In this document: positions 1 to 8,329 of the stretch, piece by piece
Layout of the letters: every line of letters begins with the position of its first letter
How positions within the stretch are numbered: position 1 is the stretch's first letter
Source of the DNA: Mycolicibacterium aurum
GTDB lineage: Bacteria > Actinomycetota > Actinomycetes > Mycobacteriales > Mycobacteriaceae
NCBI GenBank assembly: GCA_900078775.1
Contig: LT549889.1
Coordinates: forward strand, 4,464,001 to 4,528,000
Reading direction: 5' to 3'
DNA length: 64,000 nt
The notes under the pieces: generated by a model
What the model was told of the DNA's origin: nothing
The model's database searches: none
Seen by the model: the letters and a program-made list of their open reading frames with translations, nothing else
Position numbers and translations under genes: made by a program

Positions 1-1082
1 ACGAACAGTTCGGCGAGACGGTGGAGAACGAGCCAGGCAAGATCCTCGTCGCGGGCTATTCGGAGGGGGCGCTGCTCGTCCAGCAGATGAAACGCGATCT
101 CGCCCGGTCGGCGAACCCGCCGTCACCGGTGAACCTGAGCTTCCTGGAGATCGGCACCCCGTTCATCCCCAACGGCGGCATCTACGCCCGCTTCCCCGGC
201 CTGAACATTCCCGGCATCATCCCCGGGGTCTCGGTCCCGCCGATGGGCCCGGCCCAGCCCACCCGGTACGACACCACCTACATCACCAACGAGTACGACC
301 CGTACGGCGACTTCCCCGCCTACTTCAATCCGGTCGCACTGCTGAACAGCCTGTTCGGGCACAGGTACGCGCACGTGGACCGGTCCTACAACCCGTTGGA
401 CCCGAACGCCGAGGAGAACCTCGTCAAGGAGGTCACCAACAGCGCCGGCGGCACCGACACCTACATCTTCGTGCCGAATCCCCAACTGCCGCTGCTGGGG
501 CCGCTCCGCGATATCGCGAGCCGGCTCGGCGTGACACCGGTGTCCGAGCGGTTCCTCGGGTTCATCGAGCCGCTGCTGCGGGTCATCGTCGACATGGCCT
601 ACACCGACCGGTTGAACCTCAATCCCGAAGTCCGCAAACCGTTCTCGTTGATCACCCCGCCGCACAAGGTGCTGGAGGCGCTGAACGCCGTGCCGGGCGC
701 CCTGCGCGAAGGGATGCAGAACCTGCTGGGCAAGAAGCGCACCCCGGCCGCACCGGGGCAGGAGACCGATCCCGCCGCCCCGGCATCCGAGGCCGAGACC
801 GAACTCGTGCCCGCCGCTGACGGCGGGACCGCCGCCGGGAAGCCGCCGACCCCCATGCAGAAAAAGAAGAGGTTCGGCGCCGGGCAGTTGGAGAAGGCCC
901 TGCGCGGTACCGTCCGGACGCTGTTCGGCGACAAGAAGGCCGCCAAGACGCCCGCGTCCGAGACGCCGGACCGCGGCACCAGCACCGACGCACCCGACGG
1001 CACGGACACCGCCGACAGCACCGGAACCGACAAGACCGGCGCCGGTCAGGACAGCCGCGACACCGCCGCCGCGGCTGCCTGA
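1..1082 (+). CDS. PE-PPE-domain serine hydrolase, 3' part only
   Basis: The frame is open to the left edge (first whole codon at 3), so the start lies upstream and 359 residues are visible. A GYSEG nucleophile elbow (Ser about visible residue 20), then IGTPF and the block YDTTYITNEYDPYGDFP, match the PE-PPE C-terminal domain (PF08237), a mycobacterial alpha/beta hydrolase fold acting on acyl esters at or outside the envelope. HRYAHVDRSY holds a plausible catalytic His. The last 130 or so residues are a low-complexity Ala/Thr/Lys/Asp tail with a basic KKKR patch, unlikely to be folded. The 3' end overlaps the convergent dehydrogenase gene by 37 bp. Whether a PE-type N-terminus or signal peptide exists cannot be seen. 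Confidence 0.8.
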   Translation, partial: EQFGETVENEPGKILVAGYSEGALLVQQMKRDLARSANPPSPVNLSFLEIGTPFIPNGGIYARFPGLNIPGIIPGVSVPPMGPAQPTRYDTTYITNEYDPYGDFPAYFNPVALLNSLFGHRYAHVDRSYNPLDPNAEENLVKEVTNSAGGTDTYIFVPNPQLPLLGPLRDIASRLGVTPVSERFLGFIEPLLRVIVDMAYTDRLNLNPEVRKPFSLITPPHKVLEALNAVPGALREGMQNLLGKKRTPAAPGQETDPAAPASEAETELVPAADGGTAAGKPPTPMQKKKRFGAGQLEKALRGTVRTLFGDKKAAKTPASETPDRGTSTDAPDGTDTADSTGTDKTGAGQDSRDTAAAAA

Positions 1083-2242
1083 CCCGGATCCGTTGCGGCA
1101 CTGCGCGGGTCGATCAAGACCTTGGCGTGGGTCTCCGGGTCACCGAGCGCGGTGAACGCGGCGGACACCCCGTCCAGACCCACGGTGCCGGTGATCATCG
1201 CCGAGGCGCACACCTTACCCTCGGCCAGCAGGTACAGGGTGTCGCGGAATTCCAGTGGGGTGTAGGCGAACACGAATCGTAGATCGATCTCCTTGGCGTT
1301 CGCGATGGTCGGCTGGATCCGGTCCACACCCATGCACACCCCGACCACGATGACCCGGCTGTTGACCGGTGCGGCGGTGATGGCCCCGTCGATCATGCCC
1401 GGCACGCCGACGCATTCGAAGATGACGGGCCGCTTCGGACCGGCCGCCCCCAGCTTGTCGGCGACCCGGTACAGATGCGCCCAGCCGGGCACCTTGCGCA
1501 GTTTCTCCATCGATCCCATGCCGAGTTCGTAGAGATCGGGGGCGGCGGTGATGACGCCTTTCTGCCGGGCCACCCGGTCATACGGCGACTCCTGCGCGGG
1601 GTCGACCACCACGTGCGCACCGCACTGACCGGCCAGCGCGCGCCGTTTGGGTGAGTAATCGGAGGCGATGATGGTGGACACCCCCATCGCCTTGAGATGG
1701 CAGATGACGGCCAGACCGACGGGCCCGCAGCCGATCACGATGGCGGTGTCGCGGCGCCCGATCTCGCTGCGCCGCACCGCGTGCAACGCGACCGCCATCG
1801 GCTCGGTGAGGGCCGCGGTCTCCACGTCCAGGCCATTGGGCACCACGAAGCTCATGGCAGCCTCGCCGAGCACCCGTTCGGCGTAGCCGCCCGGCGCCAG
1901 CGGGGAGAGCCCGGTCAGGTGCACCCCGCCGTGGGCACGCAACAGTGGGAAGGACACCACGGTGGCGCCGACCTTGAACTCCTTGGGCACGTCACGGCCG
2001 CGCTCCACGACCTCCCCGCAGAACTCGTGCCCCATCACCACCGGGGTGTCCCCACGCATGAAGTCCGGGTAACCGACGGCGTCCATCACCTCGACGAGTT
2101 CGTCGGCGTGATCCTTGGCGTGCAGGTCCGACCCGCAGATCCCGCACCGGCGCACGTCGAGAACCAACTGCCCGGGCGCCGGACGCGGGTCGGGAAGATC
2201 CACCAGTGACAGTTCACCGGACACACAGCTGACAGCACGCAC
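1046..2242 (-). CDS. Zinc-dependent medium-chain alcohol dehydrogenase
   Basis: A 398-residue member of the MDR/alcohol dehydrogenase superfamily. The N-terminal GroES-like domain carries CGICGSDLH (catalytic Zn Cys) and GHEFCGEV (His-Glu pair), and the Rossmann domain has VIGCGPVGLAV for NAD(P). It should oxidise an alcohol or polyol; the substrate cannot be read. The usual four-Cys structural zinc lobe is not obvious; instead there is an insertion around residues 220-260 (region AAPDLYELGMGSMEKLRK). The start ATG at 2242 gives the expected N-terminus. It is divergent from the secreted hydrolase gene at 2353 and overlaps the PE-PPE gene tail, so it is probably monocistronic. Confidence 0.85.
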   Translation of the reverse strand: MRAVSCVSGELSLVDLPDPRPAPGQLVLDVRRCGICGSDLHAKDHADELVEVMDAVGYPDFMRGDTPVVMGHEFCGEVVERGRDVPKEFKVGATVVSFPLLRAHGGVHLTGLSPLAPGGYAERVLGEAAMSFVVPNGLDVETAALTEPMAVALHAVRRSEIGRRDTAIVIGCGPVGLAVICHLKAMGVSTIIASDYSPKRRALAGQCGAHVVVDPAQESPYDRVARQKGVITAAPDLYELGMGSMEKLRKVPGWAHLYRVADKLGAAGPKRPVIFECVGVPGMIDGAITAAPVNSRVIVVGVCMGVDRIQPTIANAKEIDLRFVFAYTPLEFRDTLYLLAEGKVCASAMITGTVGLDGVSAAFTALGDPETHAKVLIDPRSAATDPGQAAAAAVSRLS

Positions 2243-2352
2243 AGGTATTTCCCTTCGTCAGTATCCGAGTATGGCGGTCTGTCAAAACCGCCCCGGGGTC
2301 TTACCGCCCTGTCAATATGCAGTAGAACTTCGGTGCGATGGCAGGGGTAGCG

Positions 2353-3987
2353 ATGGAACGGCTCTCGGCGTGGGTCAGTGCTGGGCTTTTGTCGGCCGGT
2401 GTGTCGGCGGCGGTGCTCGCCGGGGCGGGTGTGGCGGTGGCCGACGAGGCCGGCACGGGTCCGTCGTCGGAGTCGACGAGCACGTCCGACACGTCGGACA
2501 CCGACACGGCAGACACCTCGCCCCCGACGGACACCTCGGATCCCACGGACTCCGGGCCGGACAACGCCCCAGAACCGGAGCAAGAGCCGGAGGCCGAACC
2601 CGAGGCTCAGGCACCGGAGGCCACCGAACCCGACGGCACCGTCGCCGGGGCCCCGAAGAAGCCCAAGCGCCACCTCTTCGCCCGGTCCGGTGTGTCACCA
2701 TCGCTCAAGCCCCGCAGCGCCGCGCGGATCGCGTCGGCACCCGAGCCGGCCGCAGCCGTCAGCGCCCCGGCCGCCACCGAATCACCGACGGTGAACACGC
2801 CCGCCGCGACCGACATCAGCGCCGCCATCGCGCCGTCGGCCGGACCGGCCGCGTCACTGGCGCTGGCCGCCGTCCCGGCCGAGGCTGCGCCGGTGAAGGC
2901 CGCGGCCGCGCCGGGAGGGTCGCTGTTCCGGTGGATCGCCGGGGTGACCGACTCCATCGTCCGGGCGGTCGGCGGGCTGGCCATCAACACCCTGCAGGCG
3001 CTGGAGGCACTGGTCACCGGCCCGCCCGCACTGCCGGCGAAAAGCACAGTGACAGTGCGGAATTCGACAATTCTGCTGTCCAGTGGACAGCGGATCAAGG
3101 CGAACTGGTACTACCCCGAAGGGGAGACGGTGCCGGACAAGATGATCGTCCTGCAGCACGGCTTCTTCGCGCTCGGTCCGATGTACAGCTACACCGCGGC
3201 CAACCTGGCGGAGGCGACCGGCGCCATCGTGGTCACCCCGACGATCTCGTCGAACTTCTTCGCCCGTGACGACGCCTGGCTCAACGGGGCGGGCATGTGG
3301 AACAGCATCGCCGACCTGTTCACCGGCGATCGCAAGGCCCTGACCGACAGCGCGCTGGCTGCCGGCTTCGCCACCCGCTACGGCCTGGACCCGGCGACCG
3401 CCGCGCTGCCGGTGAAGTTCGGGCTGGCCGGACACTCGGCGGGTGGTCAACTGGTGGCGGCGGTGGCCGGCTATCTGGTGGACAAGAACGCCGCCGACGA
3501 TCTGGTCGGGGTGATCACCCTGGACGGGGTGCCGACCGGCACCGTCATGGCCGACACGCTGCGCAAGCTGCAGGACTACCAGGACGCCACCGGTCGCTAC
3601 ATCCCGATCCGGGAGATCGGCGCGCCGCCGAACGCCTTCAACTTCATCGGCAATGTGAAGCAGGCGCTGAACGAGGCACGCCCGGGCCGGTTCAACGGGG
3701 TGGTGCTCTCCGGCGGTGTGCACATGGACTCGATGCGCGGCGGCAACCCGATCATCCAGTTCGCCGCCTACCTGATCGCCGGCTTCCCGAAACCGCAGAA
3801 CCAGCAGGCCGTCGACATCCTGGCGGCCACCTGGTTCACCGAGTGGTTCGCCGGGGACACCGACAACGGCGATGAGCTGGCCCCGGGCAGCGCCCTGCCG
3901 ATCAGCACCCCGAAGGGCACCGCGAACGGCGTCGTCATCGCATCGGTGGCGGTACCCGCGGCGCGGTTCGTCTCCATCGCGGTCTGA
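2353..3987 (+). CDS. Secreted alpha/beta hydrolase with acidic, Pro-rich linker
   Basis: A 544-residue exported hydrolase. Start ATG 2353 is preferred over the in-frame ATG at 2338 because AGGGG sits 6 nt before it and it leads directly into a signal peptide (hydrophobic stretch to about residue 30, likely cleaved after AVA before DEA). Residues 31-110 form a Ser/Thr/Asp then Pro/Glu-rich linker, followed by an Ala-rich segment to about 190. The catalytic domain starts near residue 220 with MIVLQHGFFALG (oxyanion region) and has the elbow GHSAGG with Ser362; LSGGVHMDSM may supply the His. The wall-spanning linker suggests a surface-exposed lipase or esterase; substrate unknown. Confidence 0.8.
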   Translation: MERLSAWVSAGLLSAGVSAAVLAGAGVAVADEAGTGPSSESTSTSDTSDTDTADTSPPTDTSDPTDSGPDNAPEPEQEPEAEPEAQAPEATEPDGTVAGAPKKPKRHLFARSGVSPSLKPRSAARIASAPEPAAAVSAPAATESPTVNTPAATDISAAIAPSAGPAASLALAAVPAEAAPVKAAAAPGGSLFRWIAGVTDSIVRAVGGLAINTLQALEALVTGPPALPAKSTVTVRNSTILLSSGQRIKANWYYPEGETVPDKMIVLQHGFFALGPMYSYTAANLAEATGAIVVTPTISSNFFARDDAWLNGAGMWNSIADLFTGDRKALTDSALAAGFATRYGLDPATAALPVKFGLAGHSAGGQLVAAVAGYLVDKNAADDLVGVITLDGVPTGTVMADTLRKLQDYQDATGRYIPIREIGAPPNAFNFIGNVKQALNEARPGRFNGVVLSGGVHMDSMRGGNPIIQFAAYLIAGFPKPQNQQAVDILAATWFTEWFAGDTDNGDELAPGSALPISTPKGTANGVVIASVAVPAARFVSIAV

Positions 3988-4007
3988 CCAAGAACTGGGT
4001 GACCAGT

Positions 4008-4026
4008 TGTAATACACCGTAGTACA
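4008..4026. promoter_or_regulatory. Palindromic operator before toxin-antitoxin pair
   Basis: Arms TGTAATAC and GTAGTACA are separated by ACC; they are inverted repeats with one mismatch in eight. The site ends immediately before the first possible start codon of the BrnT-like gene, so transcription is probably leaderless and blocked when the antitoxin (a ribbon-helix-helix protein) binds. Autoregulation of this sort is usual for TA pairs; binding here is inferred. Confidence 0.5.
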
Positions 4027-4035
4027 TTGGCGGTT

Positions 4036-4314
4036 GTGGCGGTCGACTGGAGCAAGCGAGGCGACTACATCGCCAAGCACAAAATGACGCCGGAGATCGC
4101 CAATGAAGCACTCGCTGATGAGAACGCACTAGTTCCGGACCCGGACCCTGCCAGTAAGTCCGGAGTCAGTGTCCGCACCATCGGGCGCTCCGCAACGTTG
4201 GGGGATTTGGTCACGGTCATCACAGTGACCGATGACGACGGCATGGTGTACGGGGTGAACGCGTGGCGGTCGAATCTGCAGGATATCCGCAAATACGTTG
4301 AGTACCAGGAGTGA
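4036..4314 (+). CDS. BrnT-like toxin (putative ribonuclease)
   Basis: A 92-residue protein beginning VAVDWSKRGDYIAKHKM and carrying IGRSATLGDLVTVIT and a C-terminal RKYVEYQE. This follows the layout I know for BrnT toxins: aromatic-acidic start, an N-terminal KH motif, a central (I/R)GR with beta-strands, and a charged tail. BrnT is a RelE-fold ribonuclease neutralised by BrnA. Identity is by pattern, not alignment. GTG 4036 is chosen; TTG 4027 is also in frame and directly follows the palindrome. No Shine-Dalgarno is seen, fitting leaderless translation. The stop lies 5 nt before the partner gene start, and toxin-first order is the one typical of brnTA. Confidence 0.6.
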   Translation: MAVDWSKRGDYIAKHKMTPEIANEALADENALVPDPDPASKSGVSVRTIGRSATLGDLVTVITVTDDDGMVYGVNAWRSNLQDIRKYVEYQE

Positions 4315-4319
4315 TCATC

Positions 4320-4721
4320 ATGGGTAAGCGGCTTGACCAAGCGCTCGCCGAGGCCGAGGAGATCGAGGCTGCGGAGGCGACGGCGCGTGCGGATGCACCG
4401 ATTCCGCGGCACGTGAAGGTGTCCAAACCGAACAGGACGCGGCCGCGAGTGCTACAGATACGGCTGTCGGAGGCCGAGTATGCGGCGTTGGAGCAGGTGG
4501 CGCGGCGGCGTGATCTGCCGGTGTCGGCAGTAGCGCGGGAGCAGCTGTTGCCGTTGGTGCTGCCGCAGCAGAGCCGCGAGTTGTCGATCCTGGCCGCATC
4601 CACACAACTGATAGAGGTGGCGACATTCCTGCGGGAGTCGGTGGCCGCCGGCGGACCGGACGCATCGGAAAGGGTGACGCGGAGCACCGGGTCGGCCGAG
4701 GGCTCGACACCGCGGAAATAG
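4320..4721 (+). CDS. Ribbon-helix-helix antitoxin, BrnA-like
   Basis: A 133-residue partner of the upstream toxin gene. The N-terminal 40 residues are charged and Glu/Ala-rich. Residues about 42-75 (RPRVLQIRLSEAEYAALEQV, then RRRDLPVSAVAREQLLPLV) have the strand-helix-helix layout of an RHH DNA-binding domain, as in BrnA and many antitoxins. ATG 4320 is favoured by AGGAG at 4307-4311, 8 nt upstream; GTG 4311 overlaps the toxin stop and is the alternative. The rest is a low-complexity tail. Inferred role: neutralise the toxin and repress the shared promoter at 4008-4026. Confidence 0.6.
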   Translation: MGKRLDQALAEAEEIEAAEATARADAPIPRHVKVSKPNRTRPRVLQIRLSEAEYAALEQVARRRDLPVSAVAREQLLPLVLPQQSRELSILAASTQLIEVATFLRESVAAGGPDASERVTRSTGSAEGSTPRK

Positions 4722-4845
4722 CACCTGCCACTGACATTTCCGCGCAGCATGCCGGTCGAGTTATCGGCGCGGACGCGGGTGCTGGCCGCTCCTCACGGGT
4801 TGCGGCCGAGCGAACTGGAAGCTGCGCAATACCACCCGGGGAACA

Positions 4846-4882
4846 TAAAAAACCCCGCTACCTGCGTTAGCAGGCGCGGGGC
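4846..4882 (-). terminator. Rho-independent terminator of tRNA-Ser
   Basis: On the minus strand CCCCGC pairs with GCGGGG, with a second stacked CCTGC/GCAGG stem, then a run of six T. It begins 2 nt after the encoded CCA of the tRNA. One of the few canonical U-tract terminators in this window. Confidence 0.9.
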
Positions 4883-4884
4883 TA

Positions 4885-4975
4885 TGGCGGTGGCGGAGGG
4901 ATTTGAACCCTCGGACGGGGGTTACCCGTCACACGCTTTCGAGGCGTGCTCCTTAGGCCGCTCGGACACGCCACC
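4885..4975 (-). tRNA. tRNA-Ser (anticodon CGA)
   Basis: A 91-nt cloverleaf with the CCA encoded in the DNA. The acceptor stem is GGTGGCG paired with CGCCACC, the anticodon stem CACGC/GCGTG carries loop CTCGAAA (anticodon at 4939-4941, reads UCG), there is a long class-II variable arm, and the T arm has GGTTCAAATCC. The long variable arm and the CGA anticodon identify serine. It sits just downstream of tadA on the same strand, the same neighbourhood as in M. tuberculosis. Confidence 0.97.
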
Positions 4976-5017
4976 GGCGAGAAGCTTACCGGGCGCGCGC
5001 GGCTGGCCATAATCGCG

Positions 5018-5467
5018 TCAGCGCTGCCGGGCGAAGAACTCCTCCAGCGGGGCGGCGCACTCGGCGGCCAGTACCCCGCCGCGCACCTGCGGCCGGTGCG
5101 TGAGCCGGCGGTCGCGCACCACATCCCACAGCGATCCGACGGCCCCGGTCTTGGGTTCCCAGGCCCCGAACACCAGCACCCCGATCCGGGCCATCACCAG
5201 CGCCCCCGCGCACATCGTGCAGGGTTCGACACTCACCGCCAGCGTGCAGCCCTCCAACCGCCAGCCGTCACCGTGCCGGACCGCCGCGGCACGCATCGCC
5301 AGGATCTCGGCGTGCGCGGTCGGGTCGCCCAGAACCTCGCGGGCATTGGCGGCGCGGGCCAGTTCGGTGCCGTCGGGGGCGAACACCACCGCGCCGATCG
5401 GGACGTCGCGGGGCCCGGCAGTGCGTGCGGCGTCCAGGGCGGCCCGGATCTGATCCTCGGGCCTCAC
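5018..5467 (-). CDS. tadA: tRNA-specific adenosine-34 deaminase TadA
   Basis: A 149-residue cytidine/deoxycytidylate deaminase-fold enzyme that converts A34 to inosine in tRNA-Arg(ACG), a zinc-dependent hydrolytic deamination. The zinc site is visible: HAE at residues 52-54 (His ligand, Glu proton shuttle) and PCTMC (Cys83, Cys86). The length is usual for bacterial TadA. It starts with GTG at 5467, overlapping the stop of the upstream gene by 4 nt, so translation is coupled. M. tuberculosis Rv3752c has the same context. Confidence 0.93.
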   Translation of the reverse strand: MRPEDQIRAALDAARTAGPRDVPIGAVVFAPDGTELARAANAREVLGDPTAHAEILAMRAAAVRHGDGWRLEGCTLAVSVEPCTMCAGALVMARIGVLVFGAWEPKTGAVGSLWDVVRDRRLTHRPQVRGGVLAAECAAPLEEFFARQR

Positions 5468-5982
5468 CGACCGAGTTTGTCGAGCACCGCGCCCAACTCG
5501 TCCTCGAAGCCGAGCCGCTGGGCGATCGCGGTGATCTGCTCGTCGATCTCCATCTCGTCGTCGGAGACGATGACGCCGAGCACCCCGTCGGGCAGCCCGA
5601 TGTCGGAGAGCACCCCGAGGTCGCCCTCCTCGAACGGGTCCGCGTCCTCGAGGTCCTCGTCGTCGATGTCGGAGTCCAGCTTGTCCAGCACCTCGGCGGC
5701 GATGTCGTAGTCCAGCGCGGCGGTCGCGTCCGACAACAGCAGCCGGGTGCCTGCGGGGGCCGGCCGGACGATGACGAAGAACTCCTCGTCGACGTCGAGC
5801 AGCCCGAAAACCGCTCCGGCGCTTCGCAATTCCCGCAGCTCGGTCTCGGCGGCCGTCAGGCTGTTCAACGCCGCCCTACGCATGGGGGTGCACCGCCACT
5901 TGCCGTCCTCCCGGACGACCGCCACTCCGAATCCACCGGGCAGGTTGGCAGCCTCCTGCACCGGGGCACGCTGTGCTCCCAT
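5464..5982 (-). CDS. tRNA adenosine deaminase-associated protein
   Basis: A 172-residue cytosolic protein of the family found beside actinobacterial tadA (Rv3753c type). The N-terminal half (GGFGVAVVREDGKWRC, ELRELRSAGAVFGLLDVDEE) is followed by a strongly acidic stretch (DDEDLEDADPFEEGDL, residues about 108-125) and a helical C-terminus. No catalytic motif is seen. The 4-nt overlap with tadA implies co-expression and perhaps a physical partnership; the function is not established in my knowledge. Confidence 0.85.
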   Translation of the reverse strand: MGAQRAPVQEAANLPGGFGVAVVREDGKWRCTPMRRAALNSLTAAETELRELRSAGAVFGLLDVDEEFFVIVRPAPAGTRLLLSDATAALDYDIAAEVLDKLDSDIDDEDLEDADPFEEGDLGVLSDIGLPDGVLGVIVSDDEMEIDEQITAIAQRLGFEDELGAVLDKLGR

Positions 5983-6059
5983 GGGCGCTAACGGTAGTCC
6001 CCGGCCGGGGCCTTGACCACCTATTCACCACCGAGGCCACGGTGTGCCAACCTAGACCG

Positions 6060-7019
6060 GTGACCGACACTCCGGTATGCGTGCTGGGCCTGGGATTGAT
6101 CGGCGGATCGCTGATGCGGGCGGCGGCCGCGGCGGGCCGCGAGGTGTTCGGCTACAACCGCTCGGCGGACGGCGTGAAGGCCGCCCAGTTCGACGGCTAC
6201 GACGCCACCACCGCGCTCGACGCGGCCCTGGCCCGCGCCGCCGACACCGATGCCCTGATCGTGCTGGCCGTCCCGATGCCCGCGCTCGGCGTCATGCTCT
6301 CCCACGTCAAGGCCGTCGCCCCGGACTGCCCGCTCACCGACGTCATCAGCGTCAAGGGCCCGGTGCTCGACCAGGTGGAGGCCGCCGGGCTGCGCCCGCG
6401 TTTCGTCGGCGGGCACCCGATGACAGGCACCGCGCACTCCGGCTGGGCCGCCGGCAACGAGCAGCTGTTCGCCGGAACCCCGTGGGTGATCAGCGTGGAC
6501 GACGACGTCGACGCCGACGTGTGGGCCGAGGTGATGCACCTGGCCCTGGCCTGCCAGGCATTCGTGGTGCCGGCCCGCTCCGATGAACACGACGCCGCAG
6601 CCGCGGCGATCTCGCATCTGCCGCATCTGCTGGCCGAGACGCTGGCGGTGACGGCCGGGGACGTCCCGCTGGCCTTCGCGCTGGCCGCCGGGTCGTTCCG
6701 GGACGGCACCCGGGTCGCGGCCACGGCGCCCGATCTGGTCCGCGCCATGTGTGAGGCCAATTCCGAACAGCTGCTCAGCGGGCTGGACCGCAGCATCGAA
6801 CTGCTCAGCCAGGCGCGTGAGCACCTCGCGGCGCACGCGTCGGTGGCCGATCTGGTGGAAGCCGGGCACGCCGCCCGGATCCGTTACGACAGCTTCAGCA
6901 GGCCCGACATCCTGACCGTGCGGATCGGTGACCCGCAGTGGCGCGAGGAGCTCGCGGCGGCCGGCCGGGCCGGCGGCGTGATCAGATCCGCGCTGCCAGT
7001 CCGGGGTAGTCGAGGATGA
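6060..7019 (+). CDS. tyrA: Prephenate dehydrogenase
   Basis: A 319-residue TyrA: NAD(P)-dependent oxidative decarboxylation of prephenate to 4-hydroxyphenylpyruvate in tyrosine synthesis. The Rossmann motif VLGLGLIGGS lies near the N-terminus, and GGHPMTGTAHSG holds the active-site His region. GTG 6060 is chosen because it places the glycine motif about 8 residues in, as in relatives; the frame is open further upstream to 5973 without family-like sequence. It is divergent from the tadA pair and its 3' end overlaps the convergent downstream gene by 38 bp. Synteny with Rv3754 supports the call. Confidence 0.92.
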   Translation: MTDTPVCVLGLGLIGGSLMRAAAAAGREVFGYNRSADGVKAAQFDGYDATTALDAALARAADTDALIVLAVPMPALGVMLSHVKAVAPDCPLTDVISVKGPVLDQVEAAGLRPRFVGGHPMTGTAHSGWAAGNEQLFAGTPWVISVDDDVDADVWAEVMHLALACQAFVVPARSDEHDAAAAAISHLPHLLAETLAVTAGDVPLAFALAAGSFRDGTRVAATAPDLVRAMCEANSEQLLSGLDRSIELLSQAREHLAAHASVADLVEAGHAARIRYDSFSRPDILTVRIGDPQWREELAAAGRAGGVIRSALPVRGSRG

Positions 7020-7572
7020 AGCCGTCGTCGTCGACGGTGATGGTGGTCTGCGCGACCGGCGACTTGAGGCTGATGTCCTTCGTGCCGGTGCTGGTGTAAC
7101 TGATCGTCTCCAACTCGACGGTCAGCTCCGGCAGCCGCACGTACACCACCGGCAGTTCCAGCGTCTCCGCGCGCTGGTAGAGCCCGGTGCGCCGGATCGG
7201 CAGGGCGTTGAAGAACGGGCTGAACACCACGTCGACGTCCAGTGCGCCCTCGAAGGCGGCCCGGGTGGTCTGGTTCTGGTGGTCCCGCACCAGCCACATG
7301 CCCTCTTCGTCGCGGGCGATGGACAGCTGGCGTTCCCGCGCCGCCAGCGTCATGGTCACCGACAGTCGCTTGGTCGCGCCGGTCTCATCGGTGACCAGGT
7401 CGTAGGACGCGCTGAAGGCGGGGTGTGACGGGGTGGCGGCGGCCACGATGCGGCCATACGCCTTGATCCGGTTGCCGGACAACTGCACGCGCACCGACTC
7501 CATCCGCGGCACATCGTGCGCGCGCCAGGTAAGGATCGCCGGCCACTCCTCGGCTGGTTCAGTCACCCTCAT
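6982..7572 (-). CDS. Putative glycolipid-binding family protein (DUF1089 type)
   Basis: A 196-residue protein with no signal peptide or catalytic motif, made largely of alternating strands (RVQLSGNRIKAYGRIV, TYTSTGTKDISL-like segments), resembling the PF06475 putative glycolipid-binding family and positioned as Rv3755c is. Start ATG 7572 (MRVTEPAEE) is used; GTG 7566 is equally possible. The start overlaps the proZ stop by 14 nt, so it is likely the last gene of the proXVWZ transcript. It overlaps tyrA tail to tail. Function unknown. Confidence 0.75.
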   Translation of the reverse strand: MRVTEPAEEWPAILTWRAHDVPRMESVRVQLSGNRIKAYGRIVAAATPSHPAFSASYDLVTDETGATKRLSVTMTLAARERQLSIARDEEGMWLVRDHQNQTTRAAFEGALDVDVVFSPFFNALPIRRTGLYQRAETLELPVVYVRLPELTVELETISYTSTGTKDISLKSPVAQTTITVDDDGFILDYPGLAARI

Positions 7573-8329
7573 ACCGTATGCGACCGCCCCGCGACTGCGT
7601 AGCCGCGTTGGACGATTCGAGTGCCACCTCATCGTCGAGCAGTGGCTGCGGCAGCCGCGCACCCCTGCCGAACCGGTCGGCACCCGGCTGGGCCAGCCAT
7701 ACCGCCAGGGCCAGCGCACCGTCCAGGATCAACGCCAGCGCGGTCACCATCAGGGCCCCTACCAGCGCCAGATAGAACTCGCGCACCTTGATCCCGTCGA
7801 TCAGGTAGCGGCCCAGCCCGCCCAGGCTGGCGTACGCGGCGACGGTGGCGGTCGCCACAATCTGCAGGGTGGCGGTGCGTAGGCCACTCAGGATCAGCGG
7901 TAGGGCGTTGGGCACTTCGACCCGCAGCAGCACCTGCCGCTCGGTCATGCCCATCGCCCGCGCGGCATCCACGACGGCGCGGTCGACGTTCGCGATGCCC
8001 GAGTAGGTCCCGGCCAGCAGTGGCGGGATGCCCAGCAGCATGAGCGCCACCGTCGGCGGGATCAGCCCGAGTCCCCACAGCAGGACGCCGAGCAGCAGCA
8101 CGCCCAGGGTTGGCAGCGCGCGCAACGCGTTGACGCCGGTGACCACCGCGAAGGTGCCCCGGCCGGTATGCCCGATGAGCAGCCCGATCGGGATGGCGAC
8201 CAGCGCCGAGAACACCACCGCGATCAGGGTGTACTGCAGGTGTTCGACGATCCGCATGCCCAGCCCGGCCGGCCCGGACCAGTTGGCCGCGGTGAAGATG
8301 TAGGTCAGTGCCTCGTTCAGGAAGTTCAC
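7559..8329 (-). CDS. proZ: ABC transporter permease ProZ, quaternary amine uptake
   Basis: A 256-residue inner-membrane permease of the OpuC/ProW family, with about six hydrophobic segments and the EAA-loop sequence DAARAMGMTERQVLLRVEVP near the middle, which contacts the ATPase. With ProW, ProV and ProX it forms an importer for glycine betaine, proline betaine, carnitine or choline-type osmoprotectants. GTG 8329 is chosen because it gives VNFLNEAL and a 4-nt overlap with proW. The C-terminal 30 residues are hydrophilic. A longer open frame upstream of this start runs antisense-like through the other pro genes and is not coding. Confidence 0.9.
   Translation of the reverse strand: MNFLNEALTYIFTAANWSGPAGLGMRIVEHLQYTLIAVVFSALVAIPIGLLIGHTGRGTFAVVTGVNALRALPTLGVLLLGVLLWGLGLIPPTVALMLLGIPPLLAGTYSGIANVDRAVVDAARAMGMTERQVLLRVEVPNALPLILSGLRTATLQIVATATVAAYASLGGLGRYLIDGIKVREFYLALVGALMVTALALILDGALALAVWLAQPGADRFGRGARLPQPLLDDEVALESSNAATQSRGGRIRYEGD

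Noticed and set aside
2273..2293. GGCGGT/ACCGCC hairpin in the ADH/hydrolase divergent region
   Set aside because: Short stem with a 9-nt loop and no second copy; not enough to call a regulator site or terminator.
2303..2320. TGTCAATA-like half site before the secreted hydrolase
   Set aside because: CTGTCAATATGCAG has only one arm; no inverted partner follows.
4749..5012. 87-codon plus-strand frame over the tRNA-Ser
   Set aside because: It crosses the tRNA and its terminator and has no protein-family features.
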